From positions 1-26,562 of the forward strand of contig DAOVTG010000008.1 of assembly GCA_030633185.1 (NCBI GenBank): 26,562 nucleotides of DNA, read 5' to 3'. Each line of letters starts with the position of its first letter. Position 1 is the stretch's first letter. Position numbers and translations under genes: made by a program. The stretch comes from Deltaproteobacteria bacterium (GTDB taxonomy: Bacteria > Desulfobacterota > Anaeroferrophillalia > Anaeroferrophillales > Tharpellaceae). Shown here piece after piece: positions 15,521 to 23,584 of this stretch. The notes under the pieces are model-generated. The model was not told the DNA's origin, did not search any database, and worked only from the letters and a program-made list of their open reading frames with translations.

Positions 15521-16177
15521 ATGGTAAAAATTGGGGTTTTGTTGGCGGGTTGTGGTGTCAATGACGGCTCGGAGATTCATGAAGCGGTATTAACTATGCT
15601 GGCTCTGGATCGGCTTGGGGTTGAGCGTCTCTGCATGGCTCCGAATATTAAACAGCGCGATGTGGTTGATCATCTTCTAGGCGAAGCCGTCAGTGAGACC
15701 CGCAATGTGTTGGTCGAATCGGCCCGGATTGCCCGGGGAGAGATTAGTGATCTGGCTGATATCACGGCATCCGATATTGATGCCGTGATTTTGCCGGGTG
15801 GTTTCGGAGCGGCGAAAAATTTATCTGATTTTGCCGTAGCCGGAGCTCAGGCGGAGGTTCATCCGGAGGTTTTACGGCTTTTGCGGGATATGCATAAAGC
15901 CAAAAAGCCGATCGGTGCGATTTGTATAGCACCAGCAGTTCTAGCTCGAGCTTTAGGCGATTTTGGACCTGAATTGACGATTGGCAACGATTTGGCGACC
16001 GCAAAAATCTTGGAATCCTTCGGAGCCCGGCATCAAGAGTGTCCGGTTTATGAAATCGTCATTGATCAGCGTAATTGTTTGGTGACTACGCCAGCCTATA
16101 TGCTGGGGCCGGGCCTTAAGGAGATAGCGCAAGGGATCGATAAACTTGCTCAGCAAATAGTGACGATGGTTTCTTGA
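15521..16177 (+). CDS. elbB: ElbB-type DJ-1/PfpI family protein (glyoxalase-like)
   Basis: This 218-residue protein is of the ElbB branch of the DJ-1/PfpI superfamily, described as an isoprenoid-biosynthesis protein with weak glyoxalase activity. Family features are VLLAGCGVNDGSEIHEAV, VILPGGFGAAKNLSDFA and the nucleophile C135 in GAICIAPAVLA. The ATG at 15521 is preceded by AAGGAG at a good distance; an upstream in-frame start inside ubiE is not used. Its position behind ubiE suggests a shared transcript and would fit a link to isoprenoid or quinone metabolism, though this is an inference from context. Confidence 0.93.
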   Translation: MVKIGVLLAGCGVNDGSEIHEAVLTMLALDRLGVERLCMAPNIKQRDVVDHLLGEAVSETRNVLVESARIARGEISDLADITASDIDAVILPGGFGAAKNLSDFAVAGAQAEVHPEVLRLLRDMHKAKKPIGAICIAPAVLARALGDFGPELTIGNDLATAKILESFGARHQECPVYEIVIDQRNCLVTTPAYMLGPGLKEIAQGIDKLAQQIVTMVS

Positions 16178-16235
16178 TCTGACTTAAATGGTATGTTTAT
16201 TCGCCGATTATTTTGGCGCTTTGTTTCTTATTAGC

Positions 16236-16265
16236 TTGACAGGAATATCAAATATTTTGTATACA
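16236..16265 (+). promoter_or_regulatory. Sigma70-type promoter of the tetraheme cytochrome gene
   Basis: A perfect TTGACA (16236-16241) is followed after 18 bases by TATACA (16260-16265). The start point would be near 16272, about 75 bases before the cytochrome ATG. The perfect -35 box fits an abundantly made electron carrier. Confidence 0.55.
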
Positions 16266-16346
16266 TATGCACTTTTACATTGAGGATGTTGCGTCATGAT
16301 GATGCAGATACATGTTTAACTTTAATTTAACGTGGAGGAGATGAGG

Positions 16347-16712
16347 ATGAAAAAGATTGTTATGTTGGTGGCACTGGTGGCTTTTATGGCTATGTCGGTT
16401 GTGGCTTTTGCTGCTCCTGCAGGCCCTGCAGGTGAACTTACAGTTACTGCGAAGATGAAAAGTGACAAGAAACCGGCGGTAAAGTTTGCACATGAAAAAC
16501 ATGAGGCTCTTGCTTGTAAAGATTGTCACCATACCTGGGAAGGTGAAGGCGATCCTAAAAAGTGTAGCGAGTGTCATACCGGAAGAAAATCCGGCGAAAA
16601 GATCAACAATAAAGTAGCGTTGCATAAAAGTTGTAAAGATTGTCACAAGAAAATGAAAAAAGCCGGCGAAAAGACCGGGCCGTCTTCTTGTAAAGCTTGC
16701 CACAAAAAATAG
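16347..16712 (+). CDS. Tetraheme cytochrome c3 (class III)
   Basis: This 121-residue secreted cytochrome has four CxxCH heme sites at about 57-61, 73-77, 96-100 and 115-119. Further histidines at 49, 52, 62 and 93 are suited to be the sixth ligands, as in the bis-histidine cytochrome c3 family; the KFAHEKH segment is the family's hallmark start. The signal peptide MKKIVMLVALVAFMAMSVVA is followed by a likely cut after AFA. Cytochrome c3 carries electrons in the periplasm, classically between hydrogenase or formate dehydrogenase and membrane complexes. The ATG at 16347 follows GGAGGAG by six bases. A strong terminator ends the gene, so it is probably transcribed alone. Confidence 0.95.
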   Translation: MKKIVMLVALVAFMAMSVVAFAAPAGPAGELTVTAKMKSDKKPAVKFAHEKHEALACKDCHHTWEGEGDPKKCSECHTGRKSGEKINNKVALHKSCKDCHKKMKKAGEKTGPSSCKACHKK

Positions 16713-16739
16713 TTGATCAAGAGAGTAAGAATGTATATA

Positions 16740-16772
16740 AAGGGGCACCCTGAAAAGGGTGCCCCTTTTTTA
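16740..16772 (+). terminator. Rho-independent terminator after the cytochrome gene
   Basis: AAGGGGCACCCT pairs perfectly with AGGGTGCCCCTT around a GAAA loop and is followed by a T run. It lies 28 bases past the cytochrome stop codon and upstream of resB, so resB-ccsB may rely on read-through or their own promoter. Confidence 0.9.
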
Positions 16773-16801
16773 TTGACTGAAATAATTGATTGTGTTAAAA
16801 G

Positions 16802-18232
16802 ATGGGAAACTGTATTAAAAAGGTATTGAAATTGGCTGCTAATAAAGTGTTGAAGAAGAAGGGGTCGTTGGTCAGCGGGTTTACGGCTTTTTTCTCGTCG
16901 TTGAAGCTGACTATTTTTCTGCTGATAACTCTGGCTCTGGTCTCGATTATCGGAACCGTGATTCCGCAGAATATGCTGCGGGCTGATTATCTCAAGATCT
17001 ATAAGGAGTCAACTTATACGATTTTGAAGGCGATAGGCTTTCTTGACATGTACCACTCTTGGTGGTTTGTCCTGATTATGACGCTTTTGACCATCAACCT
17101 GATTGCCTGTTCCTGGAAGCACTTCCCGAGAACCTGGCGTTTTTTTTCGCACCCTACCAGGTTGTTGGACAAGACCTTGGAGAAGGCTTCGGTGCCGGCT
17201 TTGGTTGGGCGGCGTTCCTGGGAGCTGCTGCCGGAGGATCCGGCCTCTTTGCTCCCCCGTCTTGAAGGTTTGTGGCCGGGGCGCTGGCAATGGTTAGAGC
17301 ATGCCGGTGAAGCCGGCCCGGAACTTCACTACGCGGCCGAAAAAGGGCGCTGGTCTCGATTGGGGGTCTATTTTGTCCATCTTAGTATCCTGATTATTTT
17401 TGCCGGTGGAATTATTGGTTCTCTTTTTGGTGTCAAGGGTTATGTTAATATTCCGGAAGGTGAGAAGATCAGCACCTTTTTCACTTACGGTGATCAGCAG
17501 ACTTCGATAGATCTTGGTTTCTCGGTTGAATGCCGTGATTTTGAAGTTGAATTTTATGAAAGCGGCGGGCCTAAAGAGTACTCCAGTGATTTGATAATCT
17601 ATGATAACGGGAAGCCGGTAAAAGAGAAGATTATTGAGGTCAACCATCCGATCTCCTATCAAGGTTTTACTTTTTATCAATCCAGTTACGGAGCCTACGG
17701 CGGCCTCGTTGATCTGGAACTTAATTTCAGGCAAACCGGGTTGGTGCTGCCCTTGAAACTGGAGGTCGGCCGCCCGTTACGCCTGCCTGAAAACTGGGGC
17801 TGGATTGAGGTGTTAACGTTTGAGGAAAACTCCATGCGGATGGGGCCGGCGGTTAAGGTTTTGCGGGATCCGGGCAAGGGGGTAAAACCTTATCAGTTCT
17901 GGGTCTTTCTGCGTTTTCCTAAATTCGGTGAAGAGAATCGTAAAACGTCCGAATTCTGCGTCTTTAAAAATATTGAGCAACTCTATTATACTGGTTTACA
18001 GGTCAATAAAGATCCCGGAGTCTGGGTCGTTTGGATCGGTTGCATTATGATGATTTTAGGTCTCTATGTTGCTTTTTTTATGTCACACCGGCGTTTGTGG
18101 CTGCGGTTGGCACCAAACCCTGACAAACCTGAGCGTCTGCAGTTGGTTCTGGTTGGCAATGCCAATAAGAATCAGCCCTCCTTCGAGTTGGAGTTCAAAG
18201 CGTTCGCGGAAAAAGTCAAGGTCTGGGATTGA
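16802..18232 (+). CDS. resB: Cytochrome c biogenesis protein ResB (Ccs1), System II
   Basis: This 476-residue membrane protein has ResB architecture: membrane segments near 34-52 (LTIFLLITLALVSIIGTVIP), 82-98 (WWFVLIMTLLTINL), 188-207 and 408-425, with a large extracytoplasmic domain between the last two. With CcsA/CcsB it forms the synthetase that moves heme and attaches it to CxxCH motifs. The ATG at 16802 has only a weak ribosome-binding site, but an in-frame stop just upstream excludes an earlier start. The partner ccsB follows 31 bases downstream, and the tetraheme cytochrome upstream is a natural substrate. Confidence 0.93.
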   Translation: MGNCIKKVLKLAANKVLKKKGSLVSGFTAFFSSLKLTIFLLITLALVSIIGTVIPQNMLRADYLKIYKESTYTILKAIGFLDMYHSWWFVLIMTLLTINLIACSWKHFPRTWRFFSHPTRLLDKTLEKASVPALVGRRSWELLPEDPASLLPRLEGLWPGRWQWLEHAGEAGPELHYAAEKGRWSRLGVYFVHLSILIIFAGGIIGSLFGVKGYVNIPEGEKISTFFTYGDQQTSIDLGFSVECRDFEVEFYESGGPKEYSSDLIIYDNGKPVKEKIIEVNHPISYQGFTFYQSSYGAYGGLVDLELNFRQTGLVLPLKLEVGRPLRLPENWGWIEVLTFEENSMRMGPAVKVLRDPGKGVKPYQFWVFLRFPKFGEENRKTSEFCVFKNIEQLYYTGLQVNKDPGVWVVWIGCIMMILGLYVAFFMSHRRLWLRLAPNPDKPERLQLVLVGNANKNQPSFELEFKAFAEKVKVWD

Positions 18233-18263
18233 TTTACTACCAAAACCTTTTTGAGGATCGTTA

Positions 18264-19109
18264 ATGAATACCTATATTTTTAGTATAGTGACCTTTGTTT
18301 ACATGGCGGCAATGGTAGTTTATCTCACCTATCTCGCCTTTCGCCGCCCTTGGGTGGCCCGTTTGGCTACGATAATTCTGGCGGCCGGTTTTTTGGCCCA
18401 GACCGTAGCTATCGGCCTGCGCTGGTATGAATCCTACGAGCTTGGTATCGGACATGCGCCGATGTCCAATCTCTATGAGTCTCTGGTCTTCTTTTCGTGG
18501 ACGATCATTATGCTCTATCTCTACATTGAATACAAATATAAGCTCTCTATTCTGGGTGCCTTTGTGACCCCGTTTGCTTATCTCGGTATGGCCTATGCTA
18601 CAATTTCGCCAAATGTTAATGAGACCATTCAACCGTTGGTTCCGGCTCTGCAGAGTAACTGGCTGATCTCGCATGTGGTGACCTGTTTTCTCGGTTATGC
18701 CGCTTTCGCGGTCTCCTGCGGCGTAAGTTTTACTTATATTTTGAAGAAGCGTTTTGAGGATCGTCAAGGTACGGGTGGATTACTGGCCTCATTCCCAACT
18801 TCTCAGGTTCTTGATGAACTTATTTACAAAGCGATTGCGGTGGGTTTTCCTCTGTTGACGATTGGTATCGTTACCGGGGCTGCCTGGGCCAATTATGCCT
18901 GGGGCACCTACTGGAGTTGGGATCCGAAAGAGACCTGGTCATTGATCACCTGGTTTATCTATGCCGCTTTCCTGCATGCCCGCGTCACTCGAGGTTGGCG
19001 CGGAGTCAAAGCTGCGACCCTCTCAATTATCGGTTTTGTCGCGGTTCTCTTTACCTACCTTGGGGTGAATTTGTTATTATCAGGTCTGCATAGTTATGGT
19101 GGAAGCTGA
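18264..19109 (+). CDS. ccsB: Cytochrome c biogenesis protein CcsB/CcsA, System II heme handling
   Basis: This 281-residue polytopic membrane protein has the tryptophan-rich signature WGTYWSWDPKETWSLITW, the heme-binding WWD motif of the CcmC/CcmF/CcsA family, plus conserved histidines such as the one in SHVVTCFLGYAAF. It has about eight hydrophobic segments. It acts with ResB to present heme for covalent attachment outside the cytoplasm. GAGG lies upstream of the ATG. Names differ between groups (CcsA or CcsB); the motif supports the heme-handling partner of ResB. Confidence 0.94.
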   Translation: MNTYIFSIVTFVYMAAMVVYLTYLAFRRPWVARLATIILAAGFLAQTVAIGLRWYESYELGIGHAPMSNLYESLVFFSWTIIMLYLYIEYKYKLSILGAFVTPFAYLGMAYATISPNVNETIQPLVPALQSNWLISHVVTCFLGYAAFAVSCGVSFTYILKKRFEDRQGTGGLLASFPTSQVLDELIYKAIAVGFPLLTIGIVTGAAWANYAWGTYWSWDPKETWSLITWFIYAAFLHARVTRGWRGVKAATLSIIGFVAVLFTYLGVNLLLSGLHSYGGS

Positions 19110-19116
19110 GTTTTTT

Positions 19117-19276
19117 GTAACTATTCAGGTGTCCACCATAAAGTTATAGCAAATAGTGTGTGATATTGCTTCGCCCACTTCGAAGGGGACACAGCTCAGA
19201 CCGGCTCGGGCTTGCGCCCTGCCTGGAGCAATGTCCCCACATCGAGACAGTCCGAGGACAAGACCTGAATAGTTAC
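19117..19276 (+). repeat. Repeat family 2, full copy (about 160 bp)
   Basis: The copy starts GTAACTATTCAGGT (19117-19130) and ends with the exact inverse ACCTGAATAGTTAC (19263-19276). The interior contains GGGGACA...TGTCCCC, which can form a second stem. The left part, through CCACCATAAAGTTA, matches the copy at 25523 nearly base for base, while the interior varies. It starts seven bases after the ccsB stop codon. No protein is encoded. Confidence 0.75.
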
Positions 19277-19322
19277 GAACTTTATTGACAATATCCAGTT
19301 AAGTTCTTTCGGAAAATCTTTT

Positions 19323-19354
19323 AAACGCCGTGGTTTTGATCACGGCGTTTTTTT
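19323..19354 (+). terminator. Rho-independent terminator after ccsB
   Basis: AAACGCCGTG (19323-19332) pairs with CACGGCGTTT (19341-19350) over an eight-base loop, and a run of T follows. It lies between ccsB and gap, beyond the family 2 repeat, and probably ends the resB-ccsB transcript. Confidence 0.85.
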
Positions 19355-19450
19355 GTTATTGATTGACTAATGTGCTTTTTTGTGCAATTAAAAGGGCTAA
19401 TGATTTTACAACTTTAATCGTTTAACTTCGGGGTCTGATTGTATTATGCC

Positions 19451-19522
19451 TTTCTCTGCATCTCCGCGTCTCTGCGGGAGATAAAAAGCGTTTGCCCGCA
19501 GAGACGCGGAGATGCAGAGAAA
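19451..19522. repeat. Long foldback, 28-bp perfect arms
   Basis: The left arm at 19451-19478 (TTTCTCTGCATCTCCGCGTC and onward) is exactly complementary to 19495-19522, with a 16-base loop. Weaker pairing continues on both sides. It lies between the ccsB terminator and the gap gene. Similar CTCTGCGTCTCTGCG-type inverted repeats are scattered in many bacterial genomes, so this is probably a member of a dispersed foldback family; it lacks the T run of a terminator. Confidence 0.85.
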
Positions 19523-19569
19523 AACCGTAATGCAAACAGTCTTCATGTTTCTTTTGCAGGGAGGGTGAT

Positions 19570-20586
19570 ATGGCTGTAAATGTTGCACTTAATGGTTTTG
19601 GCAGGATTGGCAGGGATTGCCTGCGGGCAGCGGTTAATGATGATCGTTTCAGTTTTAAGGCGATTGTCAGCACCACTGATGATGCCCAGACGATGGCTCA
19701 TCTACTGAAATATGATTCGGTTGCCGGTCGTCTTGATGCAGAGGTTGTGGCCGGGGATAAATTTTTGACCGTGAACGGCAAACGTATTGAGCTGATCGCG
19801 AGTCGCGATCCTAAAGATGTCGCCTGGCGGGATCTTGGCGTTGATATTGTTATGGAGTGCTCCGGGCTCTATCGTGATCGGGAAAAAGCTTCGGTTTTTC
19901 TTGATCTTGGCGTCAAACGGGTAATCGTATCAGCTCCGGTAAAAAAAGCTGACGCAACCATTGTTCTCGGGGTGAATCAAGATATTTTTGACGCCGAAAA
20001 GGACTATGTCATCTCGAATGCCTCCTGTACGACCAACTGCCTGGCTCCGGCCGCCAAAGTGCTGCTCGAAAATTTTGGTTTCAAAAGAGGTATGATGACT
20101 ACCATACACTCTTATACCAGGGATCAGCAGATCCTTGATTCTCGTCATAAAGATCTGCGCCGCGGCCGGGCCGCGGCGATGTCGATGATTCCGACGACGA
20201 CCGGAGCGGCGGCCGCAGTTGGTATCGTCCTGCCCGAGTTGAAAGGTAAGATTGACGGCCTTGCGGTGCGTGTGCCGACCCCCAATGTTTCCATGGTCGA
20301 TCTCGTTTTTGAGAGTGAAAAAGCCGCGACCAGCGAGGCGATTAACGATGCTTTTCGTCAAGCTGCCGCAGGTTATCTCAAAGGAATCCTGGCGGTCTCC
20401 GATGAACCTCTGGTCTCGTTGGATTTTAACTTAAATCCCAATTCATCTATTATTGACGCGCCTTTGACCAATGTTATCGGGGGAACCATGATCAAGGTCA
20501 TGGCCTGGTACGATAATGAGTGGGGCTATGCCTGCCGCCTCAACGATTTGACTCTCTATATTGCCGAAAAGGTCGGATTAAATTAA
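19570..20586 (+). CDS. gap: Glyceraldehyde-3-phosphate dehydrogenase, type I
   Basis: This 338-residue glycolytic enzyme oxidises glyceraldehyde-3-phosphate to 1,3-bisphosphoglycerate. The N-terminal GFGRIGRDCLRA cofactor motif, C153 in SNASCTTNCLAP and H180 in TTIHSYTRDQ are the expected catalytic set. At the position that is Asp32 in NAD-specific enzymes (usual sequence VNDL) this protein reads VSTT, so Thr35 replaces the Asp, which could relax or switch cofactor preference. GGGAGG precedes the ATG. pgk follows after 11 bases, then tpiA, so the three form a glycolytic operon. Confidence 0.96.
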   Translation: MAVNVALNGFGRIGRDCLRAAVNDDRFSFKAIVSTTDDAQTMAHLLKYDSVAGRLDAEVVAGDKFLTVNGKRIELIASRDPKDVAWRDLGVDIVMECSGLYRDREKASVFLDLGVKRVIVSAPVKKADATIVLGVNQDIFDAEKDYVISNASCTTNCLAPAAKVLLENFGFKRGMMTTIHSYTRDQQILDSRHKDLRRGRAAAMSMIPTTTGAAAAVGIVLPELKGKIDGLAVRVPTPNVSMVDLVFESEKAATSEAINDAFRQAAAGYLKGILAVSDEPLVSLDFNLNPNSSIIDAPLTNVIGGTMIKVMAWYDNEWGYACRLNDLTLYIAEKVGLN

Positions 20587-20597
20587 AGGGGGATGAG

Positions 20598-21818
20598 ATG
20601 AGCGTTCGTTATCTTGATCAGGTTCCGGAAGGTTTTTATGACGGGAAAAAGGTTCTTATGCGGGTCGATTTTAACGTCCCCATGGATGATTCAGGCAATA
20701 TCACTGATGACATACGTATACGTCGGGTTCTCAAAAGTATAAACTATCTGCTTGATGAGAATGCCACTATTGTTATCGCCACCCACATGGGTCGTCCCAA
20801 AGGTAAGGTGGTGGAAAAATATACTCTTGAACCGGTAGCCAGAAGATTGAGCCGACTTTTGAAAAAAGAGGTGGTTTTCCTCAATGATTGCATCGGTGAG
20901 GGGGTTGAAAAAGACATCTCCGCGGCGTCTCCCGGTTTTGTTTTAATGCTCGAAAATTTACGTTTTTACGCCGGCGAAACTGAAAATGATCCTGAGTTTG
21001 CAAAAGCTCTGGTTGCCGGTATTGACATTTATGTCAATAATGCCTTCGCAACCGCTCATCGGTCTCATGCTTCAGTGGTCGGGGTATGTGATTACGTTCC
21101 CGTCTGTGTAGGGGGCTTTTTGATGCGTGAAGAGCTTGACTACTTTGCCCGGGCTCTGGAAAATCCGCTGCGGCCGCTGACCGCCATCATTGGCGGCTCA
21201 AAAGTCTCCAGTAAGCTGCACGCCATTAAAAATCTGATTAACTCCGTCGATCGTATTATTGTTGGCGGGGCGATGGCGTTTACTTTTCTCAAAGCGCAGG
21301 GATTCGGCCTCGGAAAATCGATGATTGAGACCGACATGGTTGATCAGGCTCGGGAAATCTTTGATGAGGCGATTGCTCGGGGGGTGCGTTTCTATCTGCC
21401 GGTTGATTGTGTCGCAGCACCTTCTATCTCTCCTGATGCCGAAACCAAGATTGTGCCGGTTCAGGAGGTTCCCAAAGATTGGATGGGGCTTGATATCGGG
21501 CCGGCTTCGGCAACCCTGTTTAATGAGGTGATCCAGGATTCCAAGACAATTGTCTGGAATGGCCCGATGGGGGTTTTTGAAGTACCGATTTTCAGTCGTG
21601 GGACCTTAGGAATGGTTCACAATATTGCCAGCACCTATGCCTTGACAATAGTTGGCGGCGGGGACACCGATGTTGCTGTTCATAAAGCTGGTGAAGTTGA
21701 TCGAATTTCCTATATCTCTACCGGTGGCGGGGCCTTTCTTGAGTTGATGGAGGGCAAAGTCCTGCCCGCGGTCAAGGCCCTGGAAAATTGTCGTAATAGA
21801 TCCTTAGAGGAAGAGTGA
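20598..21818 (+). CDS. pgk: Phosphoglycerate kinase
   Basis: This 406-residue enzyme transfers the acyl phosphate of 1,3-bisphosphoglycerate to ADP. RVDFNVPMD near the N-terminus, THMGRPKG, MLENLRFYAGE, VNNAFATAHRSHAS, GGSKVSSKLHA and the C-terminal VGGGDTDVAV are all recognisable. Small departures from the usual wording are HMGRPKG for HLGRPKG and VNNAF for VNDAF. The ATG at 20598 follows GGGGGATGAG; a longer in-frame start inside gap is not used. The stop codon shares a base with the tpiA start (TGATG), which indicates coupled translation. Confidence 0.96.
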   Translation: MSVRYLDQVPEGFYDGKKVLMRVDFNVPMDDSGNITDDIRIRRVLKSINYLLDENATIVIATHMGRPKGKVVEKYTLEPVARRLSRLLKKEVVFLNDCIGEGVEKDISAASPGFVLMLENLRFYAGETENDPEFAKALVAGIDIYVNNAFATAHRSHASVVGVCDYVPVCVGGFLMREELDYFARALENPLRPLTAIIGGSKVSSKLHAIKNLINSVDRIIVGGAMAFTFLKAQGFGLGKSMIETDMVDQAREIFDEAIARGVRFYLPVDCVAAPSISPDAETKIVPVQEVPKDWMGLDIGPASATLFNEVIQDSKTIVWNGPMGVFEVPIFSRGTLGMVHNIASTYALTIVGGGDTDVAVHKAGEVDRISYISTGGGAFLELMEGKVLPAVKALENCRNRSLEEE

Positions 21819-22561
21819 TGACTGTAATTCCGCAAATTATCGCCGGTAACTGGAAGATGAATCTGACTTTGAGTCAAGGGCTGGAATTTGTTGATACCCT
21901 GTTATCCGGATTGGCCGGAAAAAAACTTTCACGAAAGCTCTTGCTGGCCCCGAATTTTACTTTGCTGGCGGCGTTGGCCGGGCGTTGCGCTGGCAGCGCT
22001 GTCGGGTTGGCGGCCCAGAATTGTGCTTTTCAGGAAGTCGGAGCCTTTACCGGTGAAACCTCGGTGGCCATGCTCAAGGATGCCGGGGCAGCTTATGTTC
22101 TGGTGGGTCATTCTGAACGCCGTCAAATATTTGACGAGAGTGATGATCTTTTGCGGCAGAAAGCCCGAGCCGTTGCCGAAGGTGGCCTGACACCGATTTT
22201 TTGTGTCGGTGAAACTCTGGATCAGCGTCAAGCGGGAAAGGCTTTTGAGGTCGTAATCAGTCAATTAAAAAGCGGTCTTGACGGGTTTCCAGGAAGTTGC
22301 TTGATTGTTGCTTATGAGCCGGTTTGGGCAATTGGTACCGGGCAGACAGCAACCGCTGAAGATGCCCGTTTAATGCATGCCCGGATTCGTAAATTTTTAG
22401 AGGTGCAATTTCCCTGGGGCGCGAGGGTGCCTATTCTTTATGGGGGTAGTGCCAAGCCTGAGAATGCGGCGGAACTTCTAGCCCAACCCGAAGTCGATGG
22501 TCTGCTGGTTGGTGGCGCATCGCTTGACCCTGAGTCGTTTTTACAAATCGCCATGGCTTGA
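21818..22561 (+). CDS. tpiA: Triosephosphate isomerase
   Basis: This 247-residue TIM-barrel enzyme interconverts dihydroxyacetone phosphate and glyceraldehyde-3-phosphate. The catalytic lysine is in AGNWKMN, the histidine in VGHSERRQIF and the glutamate in AYEPVWAIGTG; the phosphate-binding ILYGGSAKPENA and LLVGGASL follow. The ATG at 21818 overlaps the pgk stop by one base, and AGAGGAAG upstream is a good ribosome-binding site; a GTG one codon earlier is possible but less likely. It is the third gene of the gap-pgk-tpiA operon, and repeat copy C lies just downstream. Confidence 0.96.
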   Translation: MTVIPQIIAGNWKMNLTLSQGLEFVDTLLSGLAGKKLSRKLLLAPNFTLLAALAGRCAGSAVGLAAQNCAFQEVGAFTGETSVAMLKDAGAAYVLVGHSERRQIFDESDDLLRQKARAVAEGGLTPIFCVGETLDQRQAGKAFEVVISQLKSGLDGFPGSCLIVAYEPVWAIGTGQTATAEDARLMHARIRKFLEVQFPWGARVPILYGGSAKPENAAELLAQPEVDGLLVGGASLDPESFLQIAMA

Positions 22562-22629
22562 TTTTTTTTTTTGCCTTTCTTTCTTGACTTTGTTCGCACT
22601 TGTTGGTAAATGGCCCGTTTCCATGGTTT

Positions 22630-22779
22630 GATGCCCTCGTAAAAAGTCACGGGATGGCTAAGTAAAAATTTCGATATACAAGATGTTGTGGTTTTTCAGG
22701 CACGAGACCATACATGTAGTATGTCGAGTGCCTGAAAAACCACAACAGCGCAGTAGATCGGACTTTTTACGACGCCATC
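22630..22779 (-). repeat. Repeat family 1, full copy C with flanking direct repeat
   Basis: On the minus strand the element reads GATGGCGTCGTAAAAAGT at one end and closes with ACTTTTTACGAGGGCATC at the other. Its 17-bp hairpin arms are at 22685-22701 and 22730-22746. It differs from copy A (9520-9669) at only two of 150 positions. ATGGTTT flanks it at 22623-22629 and 22780-22786 (eight bases if the preceding C is counted), consistent with a target-site duplication. It separates tpiA from secG, genes that are usually adjacent in related clusters. Confidence 0.88.
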
Positions 22780-22830
22780 ATGGTTTTACGGTTTCATTTT
22801 AAGGAAGTTTATAATATTGGAGATAATGCT

Positions 22831-23223
22831 TTGACCTCTATTCTAATTGCTGTCCATGTTATCGTCAGCTTTGTTCTGATCATCGTGATTCTGCTTCAGT
22901 CCGGTAGTGCCGGTGGTATGGGGGCGGCTTTTGGCGGCGGTGGCAGTCAGACCCTTTTTGGGAGTTCCGGTTCCGGTAAATTCTTTACCCGTTTGACCGC
23001 TATTGTCGCGGCTATTTTTATGATGACTTCAATCTCTTTGACCGTGATGTCGGCGCATCGGGCCAAGGGCACAGTGATGCAGGATTACACTCCGCTGGCG
23101 GTTGAAGCTCCGGTGATTCCAGTTGCCCCGGAAACTTCTACAGCACCGGCGTCTGAAACTACACCGGAGAAAGCCGTCGAACCCGCAGTTCAGGAAAAAC
23201 CGGCGGTTCCGAAGAGCGAATAG
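22831..23223 (+). CDS. secG: Protein-export membrane protein SecG
   Basis: SecG is the small subunit of the SecYEG channel. This 130-residue version has two membrane segments (about 3-23 and 53-73) joined by the glycine-rich loop QSGSAGGMGAAFGGG and SQTLFGSSGSGKF, the family's hallmark, and a Pro/Ala/Glu-rich C-terminal tail of about 50 residues. TTG at 22831 is chosen as the start: GGAG stands eight bases upstream and the protein then begins MTSILIAVHV as expected. An in-frame ATG at 22780 lies in the duplicated target of repeat copy C and would add 17 unrelated residues. gap-pgk-tpiA-secG is a common bacterial gene order. Confidence 0.92.
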   Translation: MTSILIAVHVIVSFVLIIVILLQSGSAGGMGAAFGGGGSQTLFGSSGSGKFFTRLTAIVAAIFMMTSISLTVMSAHRAKGTVMQDYTPLAVEAPVIPVAPETSTAPASETTPEKAVEPAVQEKPAVPKSE

Positions 23224-23247
23224 TTTATTGTAAGATAGGTACTCTCT

Positions 23248-23284
23248 AAAAAAAGGGTTTCCGCAGAGCGGAAGCCCTTTTTTA
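23248..23284 (+). terminator. Rho-independent terminator after secG
   Basis: AAAAAAGGGTTTCCGC pairs with GCGGAAGCCCTTTTTT, with one T-G pair and a three-base loop (AGA), and ends in a T run. It closes the gap-pgk-tpiA-secG region; the A-rich left side means it could also work on the minus strand. Confidence 0.9.
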
Positions 23285-23477
23285 GTTTTATGGTACATGG
23301 TACATGGATTGCATACGATGTTCGGATCGTATGAATATTATTGCCGAGTGCCGGTTCCTCAAGTAAATTTTTATGTCCCGGGAATTCGCGGGTTAGCTGA
23401 ATAGTTACGTTTTTGGTTACAAACCTGAAAAAAAACCGGTTCATCAATGTGATTATGCTGTAATATTGACTAATTAG
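23285..23477. other. Non-coding gap with a small palindrome and a family 2-like scrap
   Basis: No gene is visible here. CATACGAT (23312-23319) and ATCGTATG (23326-23333) form an eight-base inverted repeat with a six-base loop, which could be an operator. CTGAATAGTTACG at 23398-23410 matches the right end of repeat family 2 and may be a relic. A short TGGTACA direct repeat lies at 23291-23304. Confidence 0.4.
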
Positions 23478-23506
23478 TTGACATTGCCTGGTTTCATTGT
23501 TATGAA
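23478..23506 (+). promoter_or_regulatory. Sigma70-type promoter of the CsgG-like lipoprotein gene
   Basis: A perfect TTGACA (23478-23483) is followed after 17 bases by TATGAA (23501-23506). Transcription would begin near 23513, about 70 bases before the start codon at 23585. Confidence 0.55.
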
Positions 23507-23584
23507 TTACAAAGTTGAATTACGTTTGGTGAAAGTGTTAAAAATTGGTATGAAATTGAAGTATAGGTTGTGGGAGGAGATTGG

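Noticed and set aside
16201..16228. CGCC...GGCG before a T-rich run as a terminator for elbB
   Set aside because: Only four base pairs form and the loop is long; it is too weak to support.
22780..22830. ATG at 22780 as the secG start
   Set aside because: It arises from the duplicated target of the repeat, has no ribosome-binding site and adds residues foreign to SecG.
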